The notes beneath the pieces were generated by a model that was not told where the DNA came from, made no database searches, and saw only the letters and a program-made list of their open reading frames with translations. Shown here piece by piece: positions 1-6,168 of a stretch of 20,928 nucleotides of DNA. Within the stretch, counting starts at the first letter, position 1. Each line of letters starts with the position of its first letter. Both the position numbers and the translations under genes were made by a program. The DNA is from an uncultured Holdemanella sp. Its GTDB lineage: Bacteria > Bacillota_I > Bacilli_A > Erysipelotrichales > Erysipelotrichaceae. The DNA is taken from contig CAAEDN010000111.1 in the NCBI GenBank assembly GCA_900754615.1, forward strand, positions 1 through 20,928. Direction: 5' to 3'.

Positions 1-282
1 CATATCTTGATTTTCTTTTTCAAGACATTTAAGACTTTTCACCAAAGCCTTGGCCTCATATATGGCAGACAAAGGAAAATAATCACTTGTACCATAGAAG
101 GACTTGATCATTCTTTGATCCGTATCTGAATAGGTAACATCTTTGTAAGCACGATCAAAGCAGATTTTGAATGCCTTATGAAGCATACAATTATACAGCT
201 CAAGATCCTTTTTAAGGATGGATTCTGCTTCAGGTTCCAAATCTTTATAATAGATTCTTTGTGACATTGAAAACACCTTCAT
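1..282 (-). CDS. TnpB-like (IS200/IS605-type) transposase-associated protein, N-terminal part
   Basis: This gene is cut by the left window edge; the first 94 codons are visible. The start was chosen because an AGGAGG lies 9 nt upstream (about 291-296); a second in-frame ATG is at 267. The visible protein begins MKVFSMSQRIYYKDL. It has a helical N-terminal region with LYNCMLHKAFKICFDRAY (about residues 29-46) and SAIYEAKALVKSLKCLEKE further on. That pattern, an AF-rich helix followed by a conserved A-K-A-L-x-K-S helix, is typical of the N-terminal part of TnpB and TnpB-related proteins of IS200/IS605-like elements, which are RNA-guided nucleases. The catalytic RuvC region lies outside the window, so activity cannot be judged. 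It sits back-to-back with an IS91-type remnant, which supports a mobile-element scar. Family call is by pattern only. Confidence 0.6.
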   Translation of the reverse strand, partial: MKVFSMSQRIYYKDLEPEAESILKKDLELYNCMLHKAFKICFDRAYKDVTYSDTDQRMIKSFYGTSDYFPLSAIYEAKALVKSLKCLEKENQDM

Positions 283-400
283 AAGACAAGTCCTCCTGTT
301 CTATCTAAGTCTATTAGACTATTTTTAAAATATGTTTAACAGATAGTTTTGGGACTTTCTAATTTATTTTATTTGTATCATTATATCATCAATGTTTATA

Positions 401-428
401 TGTGATATTTCACTGTATTCTCACATGT
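401..428. repeat. 28-bp imperfect direct repeat, copy A
   Basis: Copy A begins TGTGATATTTCA and ends TCACATGT. It matches copy B at 966-993 in the same orientation at 21 of 28 positions without gaps: the first 12 and last 8 bases are identical. The inner part GTGA-TATT-TCAC can fold as a short hairpin. The two copies bracket the IS91-type remnant and the zinc-ribbon ORF. Confidence 0.6.
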
Positions 429-439
429 TCACATTAAAT

Positions 440-795
440 TCACATTGGAACTGTATTATACATATACCGGACCACCATTTCTTAACAACTCGATATTATG
501 GATTCTATGCCAATGCTTCTAAGAAAACTCTAGATAAAATACATGCACTTCTTAAAATCTTAAAGAATAAGGATTATTCTCGTGAAACAAGACCAAAGTC
601 CTTAAAAACAAACTCAATAAATTCAAATACCGTACTCATTTAATAGATTCTTTTAACAGAGACCCAATTCAATGTAAATGTGGTGCTATTATGCAGTATA
701 CTTATACATATAATCCATTCAAGGACAAGAGAAATGACAGAAAAAGATGTATTAATGAAATGTACAAAATGCGGTTACGAAGAAGAAGTACCTAG
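440..795 (+). pseudogene. IS91-type transposase, degraded C-terminal remnant
   Basis: Two reading frames together give the C-terminal end of an IS91-like (Y2, rolling-circle) transposase. The first frame, from about 440 to 600, reads CIIHIPDHHFLTTRYYGFYA, matching the conserved H-I-P-x-x-H-F-x-x-x-RYYG-Y block. The frame starting about 601 continues as FKYRTHLIDSFNRDPIQCKC and then a TYTYNPFKDKRNDR stretch, the usual C-terminal zinc-binding tail, and stops at 793-795. The switch between frames near 600 indicates a frameshift. The catalytic N-terminal two-thirds is absent upstream, where a TnpB-like gene faces away. The open frame at 392-643 is part of this remnant and not a gene in its own right. 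Recognition is from motif memory without alignment. Confidence 0.65.
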
Positions 796-889
796 ATGGT
801 TGATCGATGAATTATTTCCAAATGAACCTGAAGAAAACTATATGATGCACTGCCCTGAATGCGATCATAAGATGATTGTAAAAAAATAA
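734..889 (+). CDS. Small double zinc-ribbon protein (51 aa)
   Basis: A 51-residue protein starting MTEKDVLMKCTKCGYEEEV. Two CxxC knuckles, CTKC near residues 10-13 and CPEC near residues 42-45, are 28 residues apart, as in one zinc ribbon that binds a single metal. The middle is acidic and the C-terminus basic (HKMIVKK). The start at 734 was chosen because AAGGA lies a few bases upstream and because an earlier start at 680 would add residues that belong to the transposase tail in another frame. It overlaps the last 62 nt of the IS91-type remnant in a different frame, so it was probably a passenger or accessory ORF of that element. No function can be assigned. Confidence 0.5.
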   Translation: MTEKDVLMKCTKCGYEEEVPRWLIDELFPNEPEENYMMHCPECDHKMIVKK

Positions 890-965
890 TTTAACAACTA
901 AAGATGAATACAAAATGTTGGCTATGTTCAATAGTACTTTTTGTCGTTCCTGACAATTCATATCT

Positions 966-993
966 TGTGATATTTCAGCACTATTTCACATGT
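966..993. repeat. 28-bp imperfect direct repeat, copy B
   Basis: This is the partner of copy A at 401-428, in the same orientation and of the same length. It starts with the identical 12-mer and ends with the identical 8-mer; the middle 8 bases diverge. The stretch 890-1030 around it has no gene on either strand. Copy B lies about 38 bp from the T-box terminator, so it may mark the right end of the inserted material. Confidence 0.6.
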
Positions 994-1030
994 AGTATTT
1001 CTCTATTCCGAAACCAAAATCTTAATATAT

Positions 1031-1059
1031 AAAAAAAACGTCCAAAACAATTGGACGTT
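1031..1059 (-). terminator. T-box terminator hairpin
   Basis: On the minus strand AACGTCCAA and TTGGACGTT form a perfect stem with a short loop, followed by eight U residues. It is the regulated terminator of the T-box leader and competes with the antiterminator built on the T-box core. Confidence 0.9.
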
Positions 1060-1258
1060 ATAAGCGCGGTACCACCAAAATTCCATCTGCCCTATGCAGA
1101 TAACAACTCATTCTTAACGCGAATTCACGTTCTAGCCTCAAGTCTTCGACTAGACCACTCCAGAACACGTTCCAAGAATATTCAACAATAACTTGCACCA
1201 AAATGTTATCTCTCTAAAGAAGAAATCTTCTTGTACTTCTTTCCTTCAAAGTATTTAT
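1031..1258 (-). promoter_or_regulatory. T-box leader (tRNA-sensing riboswitch), apparently orphaned
   Basis: Read on the minus strand, the leader shows these parts in order: the AGUA (loop E) strand in GAAGTACAAGAA, the AGAGA element of stem I, a GGTGCAAG distal loop closed by ATAAC/GTTAT, and the return strand TTCTTGGAACGTGTTC. The T-box core TGGTGGTACCGCG follows (plus 1065-1077), then an intrinsic terminator. CAAGAA pairs with TTCTTG, placing GAAC-GTG in the specifier loop. By analogy with tyrS leaders (GAAC then the codon) the specifier would be GTG (Val) at 1166-1168, although the next base is U where a purine is usual. The antiterminator UGGU fits a tRNA with A as discriminator base, which is compatible with Val. 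T-box identity is firm; the amino acid is tentative. No synthetase or transporter gene follows on this strand within the window. Confidence 0.88.
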
Positions 1259-1264
1259 GAGACT

Positions 1265-1292
1265 ATTATAATTATTTTCTGAAACTTTTCAA
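1265..1292 (-). promoter_or_regulatory. Promoter of the T-box leader
   Basis: On the minus strand TTGAAA (plus 1287-1292) and TATAAT (plus 1265-1270) are 16 nt apart. The expected transcription start is near 1258, just before stem I. It is divergent from the promoter of the AIM24-family gene, about 18 bp away. Confidence 0.75.
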
Positions 1293-1309
1293 ACGCAAAT
1301 TTACATTAT

Positions 1310-1337
1310 TTTACATTTCTTTTCATGATATTATAAA
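1310..1337 (+). promoter_or_regulatory. Promoter of the AIM24-family gene
   Basis: TTTACA (1310-1315) and TATAAA (1332-1337) are 16 nt apart. The promoter lies just upstream of AAGGAG (1341-1346) and the ATG at 1356, giving a very short leader. Confidence 0.6.
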
Positions 1338-1355
1338 ATAAAGGAGATGATCATT

Positions 1356-2165
1356 ATGAGTTTTACGATTAAGAATTTCTGGGACAACGATGACGTGAAA
1401 ATCATCAGTCAAAAAAAAGGATTTACAGTCATTGAATACCAAAAAGATTTAAGTGTAACACCTGACAGTGCACAAATGGCATATTATTCGAGTCTAATGG
1501 ATATTCGAAGAAAAACATTAATGTGTGATTTGAAAGTTTCACCTGTCACAATCCAGCCAGGTGCTATGCAATTTATGGTAGGTGATGTGCAGGCTACAAC
1601 AGGAATCAAAGGAGCTGGTGATTTTCTAAAGAAATCATTCATGGCAAAAGCTAGTGGAGAATCTACAATTAAACCAGAATATACAGGTACGGGTGTATTG
1701 GTTCTTGAACCAACATTTAAACACATTATTTTAACAGATTTAATAAATTGGAATGGTGGCATGGTCATTGATGATGGCTTGTTCATGGCTTGTGAATCGC
1801 ATATTAAACAAAGTATTGTCGCAAGAACCAATCTAAGTAGCGCTATTGCAGGACAGGAAGGTTTCTTTAACTTATCATTCAGTGCACCTGGTGGTGTTGT
1901 TGCCTTAGAATGTGATGTACCACAAAGTGAATTGATTGAAGTCCAATTAAATAATGATGTTATTAAGATTGATGGAAACATGGCTATCGCTTGGTCAAAA
2001 TCTTTAGAGTTCACAGTTGAAAGAAGTGGCAAAACATTGATTGGTTCAGCCGCAAGTGGTGAGGGCTTAGTCAATGTCTACAGAGGTACAGGTAGAGTCT
2101 TATTAAAGCCAGTTGGTGGCATTACGGGCATGTCGGATATCGTATTTCCAAAATCCCAAAAATAA
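1356..2165 (+). CDS. AIM24 / TIGR00266-like family protein
   Basis: A 269-residue protein that reads as a member of the AIM24 family (formerly DUF124): a beta-rich fold with glycine-rich turns and no catalytic motif. Typical stretches are MQFMVGDVQATTG, GTGVLVLEPTFKHIILTDL, GGMVIDDGLFMAC and the C-terminal GLVNVYRGTGRVLLKP. Bacterial members are of unknown function; the yeast namesake is a mitochondrial inner-membrane organiser. There is no signal peptide or membrane segment, so it should be cytoplasmic. The start at 1356 (MSFTIKNFW) is preferred because AAGGAG ends 9 nt before it; the ATG at 1347 abuts the ribosome site and is unlikely. The gene is monocistronic between its own promoter and a terminator shared with dbpA. 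A long antisense frame inside it (1484-2074, minus) is a coding shadow. Confidence 0.85.
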   Translation: MSFTIKNFWDNDDVKIISQKKGFTVIEYQKDLSVTPDSAQMAYYSSLMDIRRKTLMCDLKVSPVTIQPGAMQFMVGDVQATTGIKGAGDFLKKSFMAKASGESTIKPEYTGTGVLVLEPTFKHIILTDLINWNGGMVIDDGLFMACESHIKQSIVARTNLSSAIAGQEGFFNLSFSAPGGVVALECDVPQSELIEVQLNNDVIKIDGNMAIAWSKSLEFTVERSGKTLIGSAASGEGLVNVYRGTGRVLLKPVGGITGMSDIVFPKSQK

Positions 2166-2199
2166 AATGGATCTGGTCTAGTGACCAAATCCATTTTTT
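2166..2199. terminator. Bidirectional terminator between AIM24-family gene and dbpA
   Basis: AATGGAT-c-TGGTC pairs with GACCA-a-ATCCATT around a TAGT loop, with a T-run on the right and an A-run on the left, so it can stop transcription from both sides. It overlaps the last codons of dbpA. Confidence 0.85.
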
Positions 2200-3605
2200 G
2201 CCTTTTGGATACGCAATGTTTTACCTTTAATTGTTTTTAGATTTTTCAATACAAGTTTTCCCTTATCATGCAAGATATCAACATACGATTGATGGTCCTG
2301 TACTTGAATTACACCAATATCATCCACAGTCACACCATCAATTTCACAGATCGCACCTACAATATCGCCCGGACGAATTTTCTTATTTTTTCCTCCATTT
2401 AAATAGATTTTAGTGATACCTTTTCTTAAATCTTTGGATTTATCCACCACAACACGATTGGATTCTTTCAATGAATCAAGTACATCTAAATTACTTAAAT
2501 AGACTTCACCCTCTTCTTTAAATGGCAAATTATAGCCTAGATATTCTTCTAGCTTTTCTTTTCGAATTCCATCATATTCATTGACTAAACTGATGGCTAA
2601 GCCTTGTTCATCGACTCTTCCACTACGTCCAATACGATGGGTATATGTTTCTACAGGACTAGGCATATCATAGTTGATGATCATCTCCACTTTAAAAACA
2701 TCAATTCCTCGACTGGCAACATCGGTACAAACTAAAATACGCACCTTGCCTTTTTTAAAACGTCGCATATGCGATAAACGCTCTTCTTGCATCATACCGC
2801 CATGAATTTTATCTACACTGACTTGATTCTTTTCTAAACATTCATAGACTTCATCCACTCTGGCCTGTGTCTTACAAAAGATCATGCAGGATTCGGGTTT
2901 CTTTAAAGCCAATAAATGTAAAAGAAACAATTCTTTATGTTCTTCATTGACATGATAAGCTTCTTCTAAAATATTTGGCTTATTTGTACTTGTTAGATCA
3001 ATCTTAGCTGGTTTATACAAATATTTCTTACTCATCCTTTGAATCACTTCAGGATAAGTTGCACTAAATAAGCATGTCACATGTTTTTTAGGCATATATT
3101 TTAAAATAGCCTGCACCTCATCTAAAAAATTCATATTCAACATTTCATCCGCTTCATCTAATACAACATATTTAATTTTTGATGGATCTAATGTTTCTTG
3201 TTGCAGATGATCTAAAACTCTTCCTGGCGTACCAATCACAACGTGACATCTTTGTTTCAAATCTTCTTTTTGAAACTTAAATGGCTGTTTACCAAAAATA
3301 GGTAGTGTTTTGATTTTTTTGAATGTTCCAATTCGATCAAAATCCTGTTGAATCTGTAAAGCTAATTCACGAGTTGGTGTTAATACCAAGGCTTGAGGAC
3401 TTCTTTCATCAATTTCTAGATTTTGAATAATAGGAATCGCAAAAGAAGCCGTCTTTCCACTTCCCGTTCTAGACTTTACAATACAATCCTTTCCCGAAAG
3501 AATATTGGGAATAACTTGTTCTTGTACGGGTAATGGTTTTTCATAACCTAGTGTATGTAAAGCTTGTATAATATTTTTATCTAAATTCATTTGTTCAAAT
3601 GTCAT
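2178..3605 (-). CDS. dbpA: DEAD-box ATP-dependent RNA helicase, DbpA/YxiN type
   Basis: A 475-residue superfamily 2 RNA helicase with all core motifs in order: Q motif region (residues 2-35), TGSGKT (47-52), PTRELALQ (77-84), TPGR (126-129), DEAD (150-153), SAT (181-183), TDVASRGID and HRIGRSGR in the second RecA domain. The last ~75 residues, beginning KGITKIYLNGGKNKKIRP, match the DbpA RNA-binding domain, which in E. coli DbpA and Bacillus YxiN binds 23S rRNA hairpin 92. The likely role is unwinding RNA during large-subunit ribosome assembly in the cytoplasm. The ATG is supported by AGGTGAT upstream and an extended -10 promoter. It is monocistronic; the gene on the other side is divergent. 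Confidence 0.93.
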   Translation of the reverse strand: MTFEQMNLDKNIIQALHTLGYEKPLPVQEQVIPNILSGKDCIVKSRTGSGKTASFAIPIIQNLEIDERSPQALVLTPTRELALQIQQDFDRIGTFKKIKTLPIFGKQPFKFQKEDLKQRCHVVIGTPGRVLDHLQQETLDPSKIKYVVLDEADEMLNMNFLDEVQAILKYMPKKHVTCLFSATYPEVIQRMSKKYLYKPAKIDLTSTNKPNILEEAYHVNEEHKELFLLHLLALKKPESCMIFCKTQARVDEVYECLEKNQVSVDKIHGGMMQEERLSHMRRFKKGKVRILVCTDVASRGIDVFKVEMIINYDMPSPVETYTHRIGRSGRVDEQGLAISLVNEYDGIRKEKLEEYLGYNLPFKEEGEVYLSNLDVLDSLKESNRVVVDKSKDLRKGITKIYLNGGKNKKIRPGDIVGAICEIDGVTVDDIGVIQVQDHQSYVDILHDKGKLVLKNLKTIKGKTLRIQKAKNGFGH

Positions 3606-3622
3606 TTTTCATCACCTACAGA

Positions 3623-3631
3623 ATTATACCA
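3623..3631 (-). promoter_or_regulatory. Extended -10 promoter of dbpA
   Basis: On the minus strand TGGTATAAT is a perfect extended -10 (TGnTATAAT), 18 nt before the dbpA start codon. No good -35 is seen. A partial palindrome GTTAAGAAGATTTAAC (3633-3648) lies in the -35 region shared with the divergent gene. Confidence 0.6.
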
Positions 3632-3682
3632 TGTTAAGAAGATTTAACAGAACTAAAAACTTTTATGAGATACAATAAAATC

Positions 3683-4048
3683 ATGAAATATAAAACTTTA
3701 GTAATGAAACAAATCGATCGATATACATATCAATATAGTATGAATGCTCCATTAGATCATTTAAGTCCCATTCTTTCTTTTGATGAAGAAATATTAAAAA
3801 TAAATTATGGAAATGAAATCGAATATGGATTAGATTGTGCGAAAAGAAAAGAAGTCTTAAAGGATGGTTTTCTTTTAGAGCCTAAAGAGAATATGACATT
3901 TCAAGAATGGGCTCCTTTTTTGGCATTGTCTTTAGTACTTCAATACTATAAATCATACAGACAACTACCTACTGTTTTAATGAGTGTTGATAAAGAAACA
4001 CAAGAAAAATACTCACAAGAGGAATTAATTCGAAACTTATTTCAATAA
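3683..4048 (+). CDS. Hypothetical protein, 121 aa
   Basis: I do not recognise this protein. It starts MKYKTLVMKQIDRYTYQYSM and is mixed alpha/beta by eye: charged, with one hydrophobic helix-like stretch (WAPFLALSLVLQYY) that is too interrupted for a confident membrane segment, and an acidic, helical C-terminus. There is no signal peptide and no cysteine or histidine motif. The start is uncertain: ATG codons at 3665, 3683 and 3704 are all in frame and none has a ribosome site. A TACAAT box at 3671-3676 would place the transcript start almost exactly on the ATG at 3683, suggesting a leaderless mRNA. A clean terminator overlaps the stop codon, which supports a real gene. It is divergent from dbpA. 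Confidence 0.65.
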   Translation: MKYKTLVMKQIDRYTYQYSMNAPLDHLSPILSFDEEILKINYGNEIEYGLDCAKRKEVLKDGFLLEPKENMTFQEWAPFLALSLVLQYYKSYRQLPTVLMSVDKETQEKYSQEELIRNLFQ

Positions 4049-4061
4049 GTTTCATTTTTTT
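4032..4061 (+). terminator. Intrinsic terminator of the 121-aa protein gene
   Basis: GAAACTTA and TAAGTTTC form a perfect 8-bp stem around TTTCAA, followed by a run of seven T. The right arm contains the stop codon of the gene. Confidence 0.85.
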
Positions 4062-4084
4062 ATGTAATAATTTTCATAATAGAG

Positions 4085-4090
4085 TATAAT
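4085..4090 (+). promoter_or_regulatory. -10 element of the peptidase operon promoter
   Basis: A perfect TATAAT lies 20 nt before the ATG at 4110. The only -35 candidate at 17-nt spacing (ATGTAA, 4062-4067) is weak, so the box is called on the -10 and its position. Confidence 0.5.
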
Positions 4091-4109
4091 CAAAACGAGG
4101 TGAACTATT

Positions 4110-5465
4110 ATGAACATGACAACATTGAACACGCCACTTCCTGAAGATTTAATGAAATTAAAATGGAACGGGCAATTTAAATTAATGCAGGAAATGATTG
4201 ATTTGCGTCTTCAAAAAGACATTCCTGCCAAATTAAAAGAGCGTTTAGAACTTGAAAAAGAATTGATTTCTCGCCTTCCTGAAGATTTTACGTATTCAAA
4301 AGAAGATGCGATCGCATTATTGAAATCAAAGATCGAAGGTTTTAAAGATGAAGAATTCGATGAACTATTTAAAGACAATGCTTTTGAATGGATTTTTATT
4401 GAAGGAAAGTTATATTTAAAAGACAATTTCTTTGAAAATCTAATTAAAGTGCGTAAAGCTTATACAGATCGTTTAATTGAAAAACAAGGTGCTGCAAGCA
4501 CTTTATTAGATGATGTAATGCACAAAATGAAGGAAGAAAAGGATGTTTACTGCAAAATTCATGTAAAGACAAGTCTAAAAGTAGATCCTGCTTTTGAAAA
4601 ACCTGGAAAAACCATTCGTGTATGGCTTCCAATTCCGAAAGAATATGCACAAGTTGAAGATTTTAAACTGTTAAATACATCTCATGATGGTCTAGTAAAT
4701 GATAATGATGTAGATCAAAGATGTGTCTATATTGAAAAGCCTTATGAAAAAGGTGAAGAATTTAGTGTTGAATACGAATTCATCAATCACATGCACTATG
4801 AAGAATTAGATCCTAGTATTGTAACAGATGAACACCCAGATACTTGTCTAGAAGAATATGCGCCACATGTTGTATTTACAGATTATTTAAAGGATCTAGT
4901 TAAAGAAATTATTGGTGAAGAAACAAATCCTTTATTAAAGGCTAAATTAATTTATAACTATATCACAACACATGTGACATATTCTTATGTACGTGCTTAT
5001 GTGACTTTACCTTGTATTCCAGAATATATCACAACTGGATTGAAGGGTGATTGCGGTTTACAAGCCTTAACCTTTATTACTCTATGTCGTATCGCAGGTA
5101 TCCCTGCCACTTGGCAAGCTGGTCTATATACAACGCCAGAAACCATTGGTAATCATGACTGGGCTCGTTTCTATGTAGCTCCTTATGGATGGTTATATGC
5201 AGATTGTTCATTTGGTGGAGGTTCTTATCGTGCTGGAAACTTAGAAAGACAAGACTTCTACTTTGGATATTTAGATCCATTTAGAACGCCTTGCTCATCA
5301 AAATTCCAAGGTGATTTTGTACCTGCTAAAAACTTCTTACCAAACGATCCATATGATAACCAGAACGGTGAAATGGAATATGCGGATGAAGCGATTCCAG
5401 GAAAATATATTATAAAAGAGACAAAAAATATTGAAATTGCTCTTTTAGAAGGTAAAAATGAGTAG
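4110..5465 (+). CDS. Transglutaminase-like (papain-fold) domain protein
   Basis: A 451-residue protein with a transglutaminase-core domain in its C-terminal third. The triad is clear: Cys315 in GDCGLQALTF, His349 in GNHDWARFYV and Asp365 in LYADCSFGG, in the usual C-H-D order and spacing. Bacterial members are mostly cysteine proteases or amidases, less often cross-linkers. Residues 1-145 are helical and charged, resembling a coiled or regulatory region; residues 150-240 look like the beta-rich domain that often precedes the core. There is no signal peptide, so it should be cytoplasmic. GAGGTGA lies about 8 nt before the ATG. It is the first gene of an operon: its last 8 nt overlap the gamma-glutamyl hydrolase-like gene. 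The substrate is unknown; an intracellular peptide or isopeptide is a reasonable inference from its partners. Confidence 0.85.
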   Translation: MNMTTLNTPLPEDLMKLKWNGQFKLMQEMIDLRLQKDIPAKLKERLELEKELISRLPEDFTYSKEDAIALLKSKIEGFKDEEFDELFKDNAFEWIFIEGKLYLKDNFFENLIKVRKAYTDRLIEKQGAASTLLDDVMHKMKEEKDVYCKIHVKTSLKVDPAFEKPGKTIRVWLPIPKEYAQVEDFKLLNTSHDGLVNDNDVDQRCVYIEKPYEKGEEFSVEYEFINHMHYEELDPSIVTDEHPDTCLEEYAPHVVFTDYLKDLVKEIIGEETNPLLKAKLIYNYITTHVTYSYVRAYVTLPCIPEYITTGLKGDCGLQALTFITLCRIAGIPATWQAGLYTTPETIGNHDWARFYVAPYGWLYADCSFGGGSYRAGNLERQDFYFGYLDPFRTPCSSKFQGDFVPAKNFLPNDPYDNQNGEMEYADEAIPGKYIIKETKNIEIALLEGKNE

Positions 5466-6168
5466 GCCTATTATCGGTTTAACTTGTGATGAATTGGATA
5501 AAGAAAACTTACCTAAACAATTTATCAATGAAGCTTACATCAACAGTGTCATCCGTGCAGGCGGATGTCCTGTTATTCTTCCTATCACAAATGATTATGA
5601 AACCATACAAGCTCAAATCAAGATACTCGATGGGTTGATTGTGACAGGTGGTATTGATGTAAATCCAATGATCTATGATGAAAATCCGGAAGTACTACAA
5701 GGAGATTCAAGTTTAGACCGTGATTATTATGAAATACGATTATTAAAATATGCCTGTGAGAAACAGATTCCTATTTTTGGAATCTGCCGCGGCATACAGA
5801 TGTTGAATGTCTATTTTAAAGGTTCTTTGTATCAAGATTTGTCATACTGTAAACGAAGTGTTATAAAACATGCACAACAGGAAAAAAGAGAGAATCCTAG
5901 CCATAAAATTCATATTGAAAGAGACAGTTTTCTGTATTCTAGCTTAAAGGATGAAGCCTACGTAAATAGTTTTCATCATCAAGCCATCAAAGATTTAGCT
6001 CCACACTTTAAAGTTGCAGCTAAAGCACCGGATGGTATCATTGAAGCAATCGAACATGAATCTTTACCTATATATGCGGTTCAGTTTCATCCAGAAGCAA
6101 TGTCACATAAATATGGTGAGATGCAAGATATTTTTAATGAATTCATACATAAATGTGAGGTGAAGTAA
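5458..6168 (+). CDS. Gamma-glutamyl hydrolase-like class I glutamine amidotransferase (peptidase C26, PuuD-like)
   Basis: A 236-residue protein of the PuuD/peptidase C26 group, which hydrolyse gamma-glutamyl amide bonds such as gamma-glutamyl-GABA. The nucleophile Cys110 lies in IFGICRGIQMLN (nucleophile elbow). His211 and Glu213 lie in AVQFHPEAM, completing the triad. The N-terminal PIIGLTCDE and the oxyanion strand LDGLIVTGGIDVNP are typical of the family. It is a single catalytic domain without a synthetase partner, as expected for hydrolases of this family. The start overlaps the upstream gene by 8 nt, with GAAGG just before the ATG, pointing to translational coupling. The stop abuts the ATG of the carboxypeptidase gene. 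No puu or GABA genes are nearby, so the exact substrate is open. Confidence 0.88.
   Translation: MSRPIIGLTCDELDKENLPKQFINEAYINSVIRAGGCPVILPITNDYETIQAQIKILDGLIVTGGIDVNPMIYDENPEVLQGDSSLDRDYYEIRLLKYACEKQIPIFGICRGIQMLNVYFKGSLYQDLSYCKRSVIKHAQQEKRENPSHKIHIERDSFLYSSLKDEAYVNSFHHQAIKDLAPHFKVAAKAPDGIIEAIEHESLPIYAVQFHPEAMSHKYGEMQDIFNEFIHKCEVK

Noticed and set aside
1163..1172. GAACGTGTTC as a LexA/SOS box
   Set aside because: The Gram-positive box needs GAAC-N4-GTTC; here the spacer is 2 nt and the sequence is explained by T-box stem I.
1310..1356. T-box as regulator of the AIM24-family gene
   Set aside because: The T-box is on the minus strand and points away; the AIM24-family gene has its own divergent promoter.
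1484..2074. 196-codon antisense open frame inside the AIM24-family gene
   Set aside because: No ribosome site or promoter, no recognisable motif; it mirrors a well-supported gene on the other strand.
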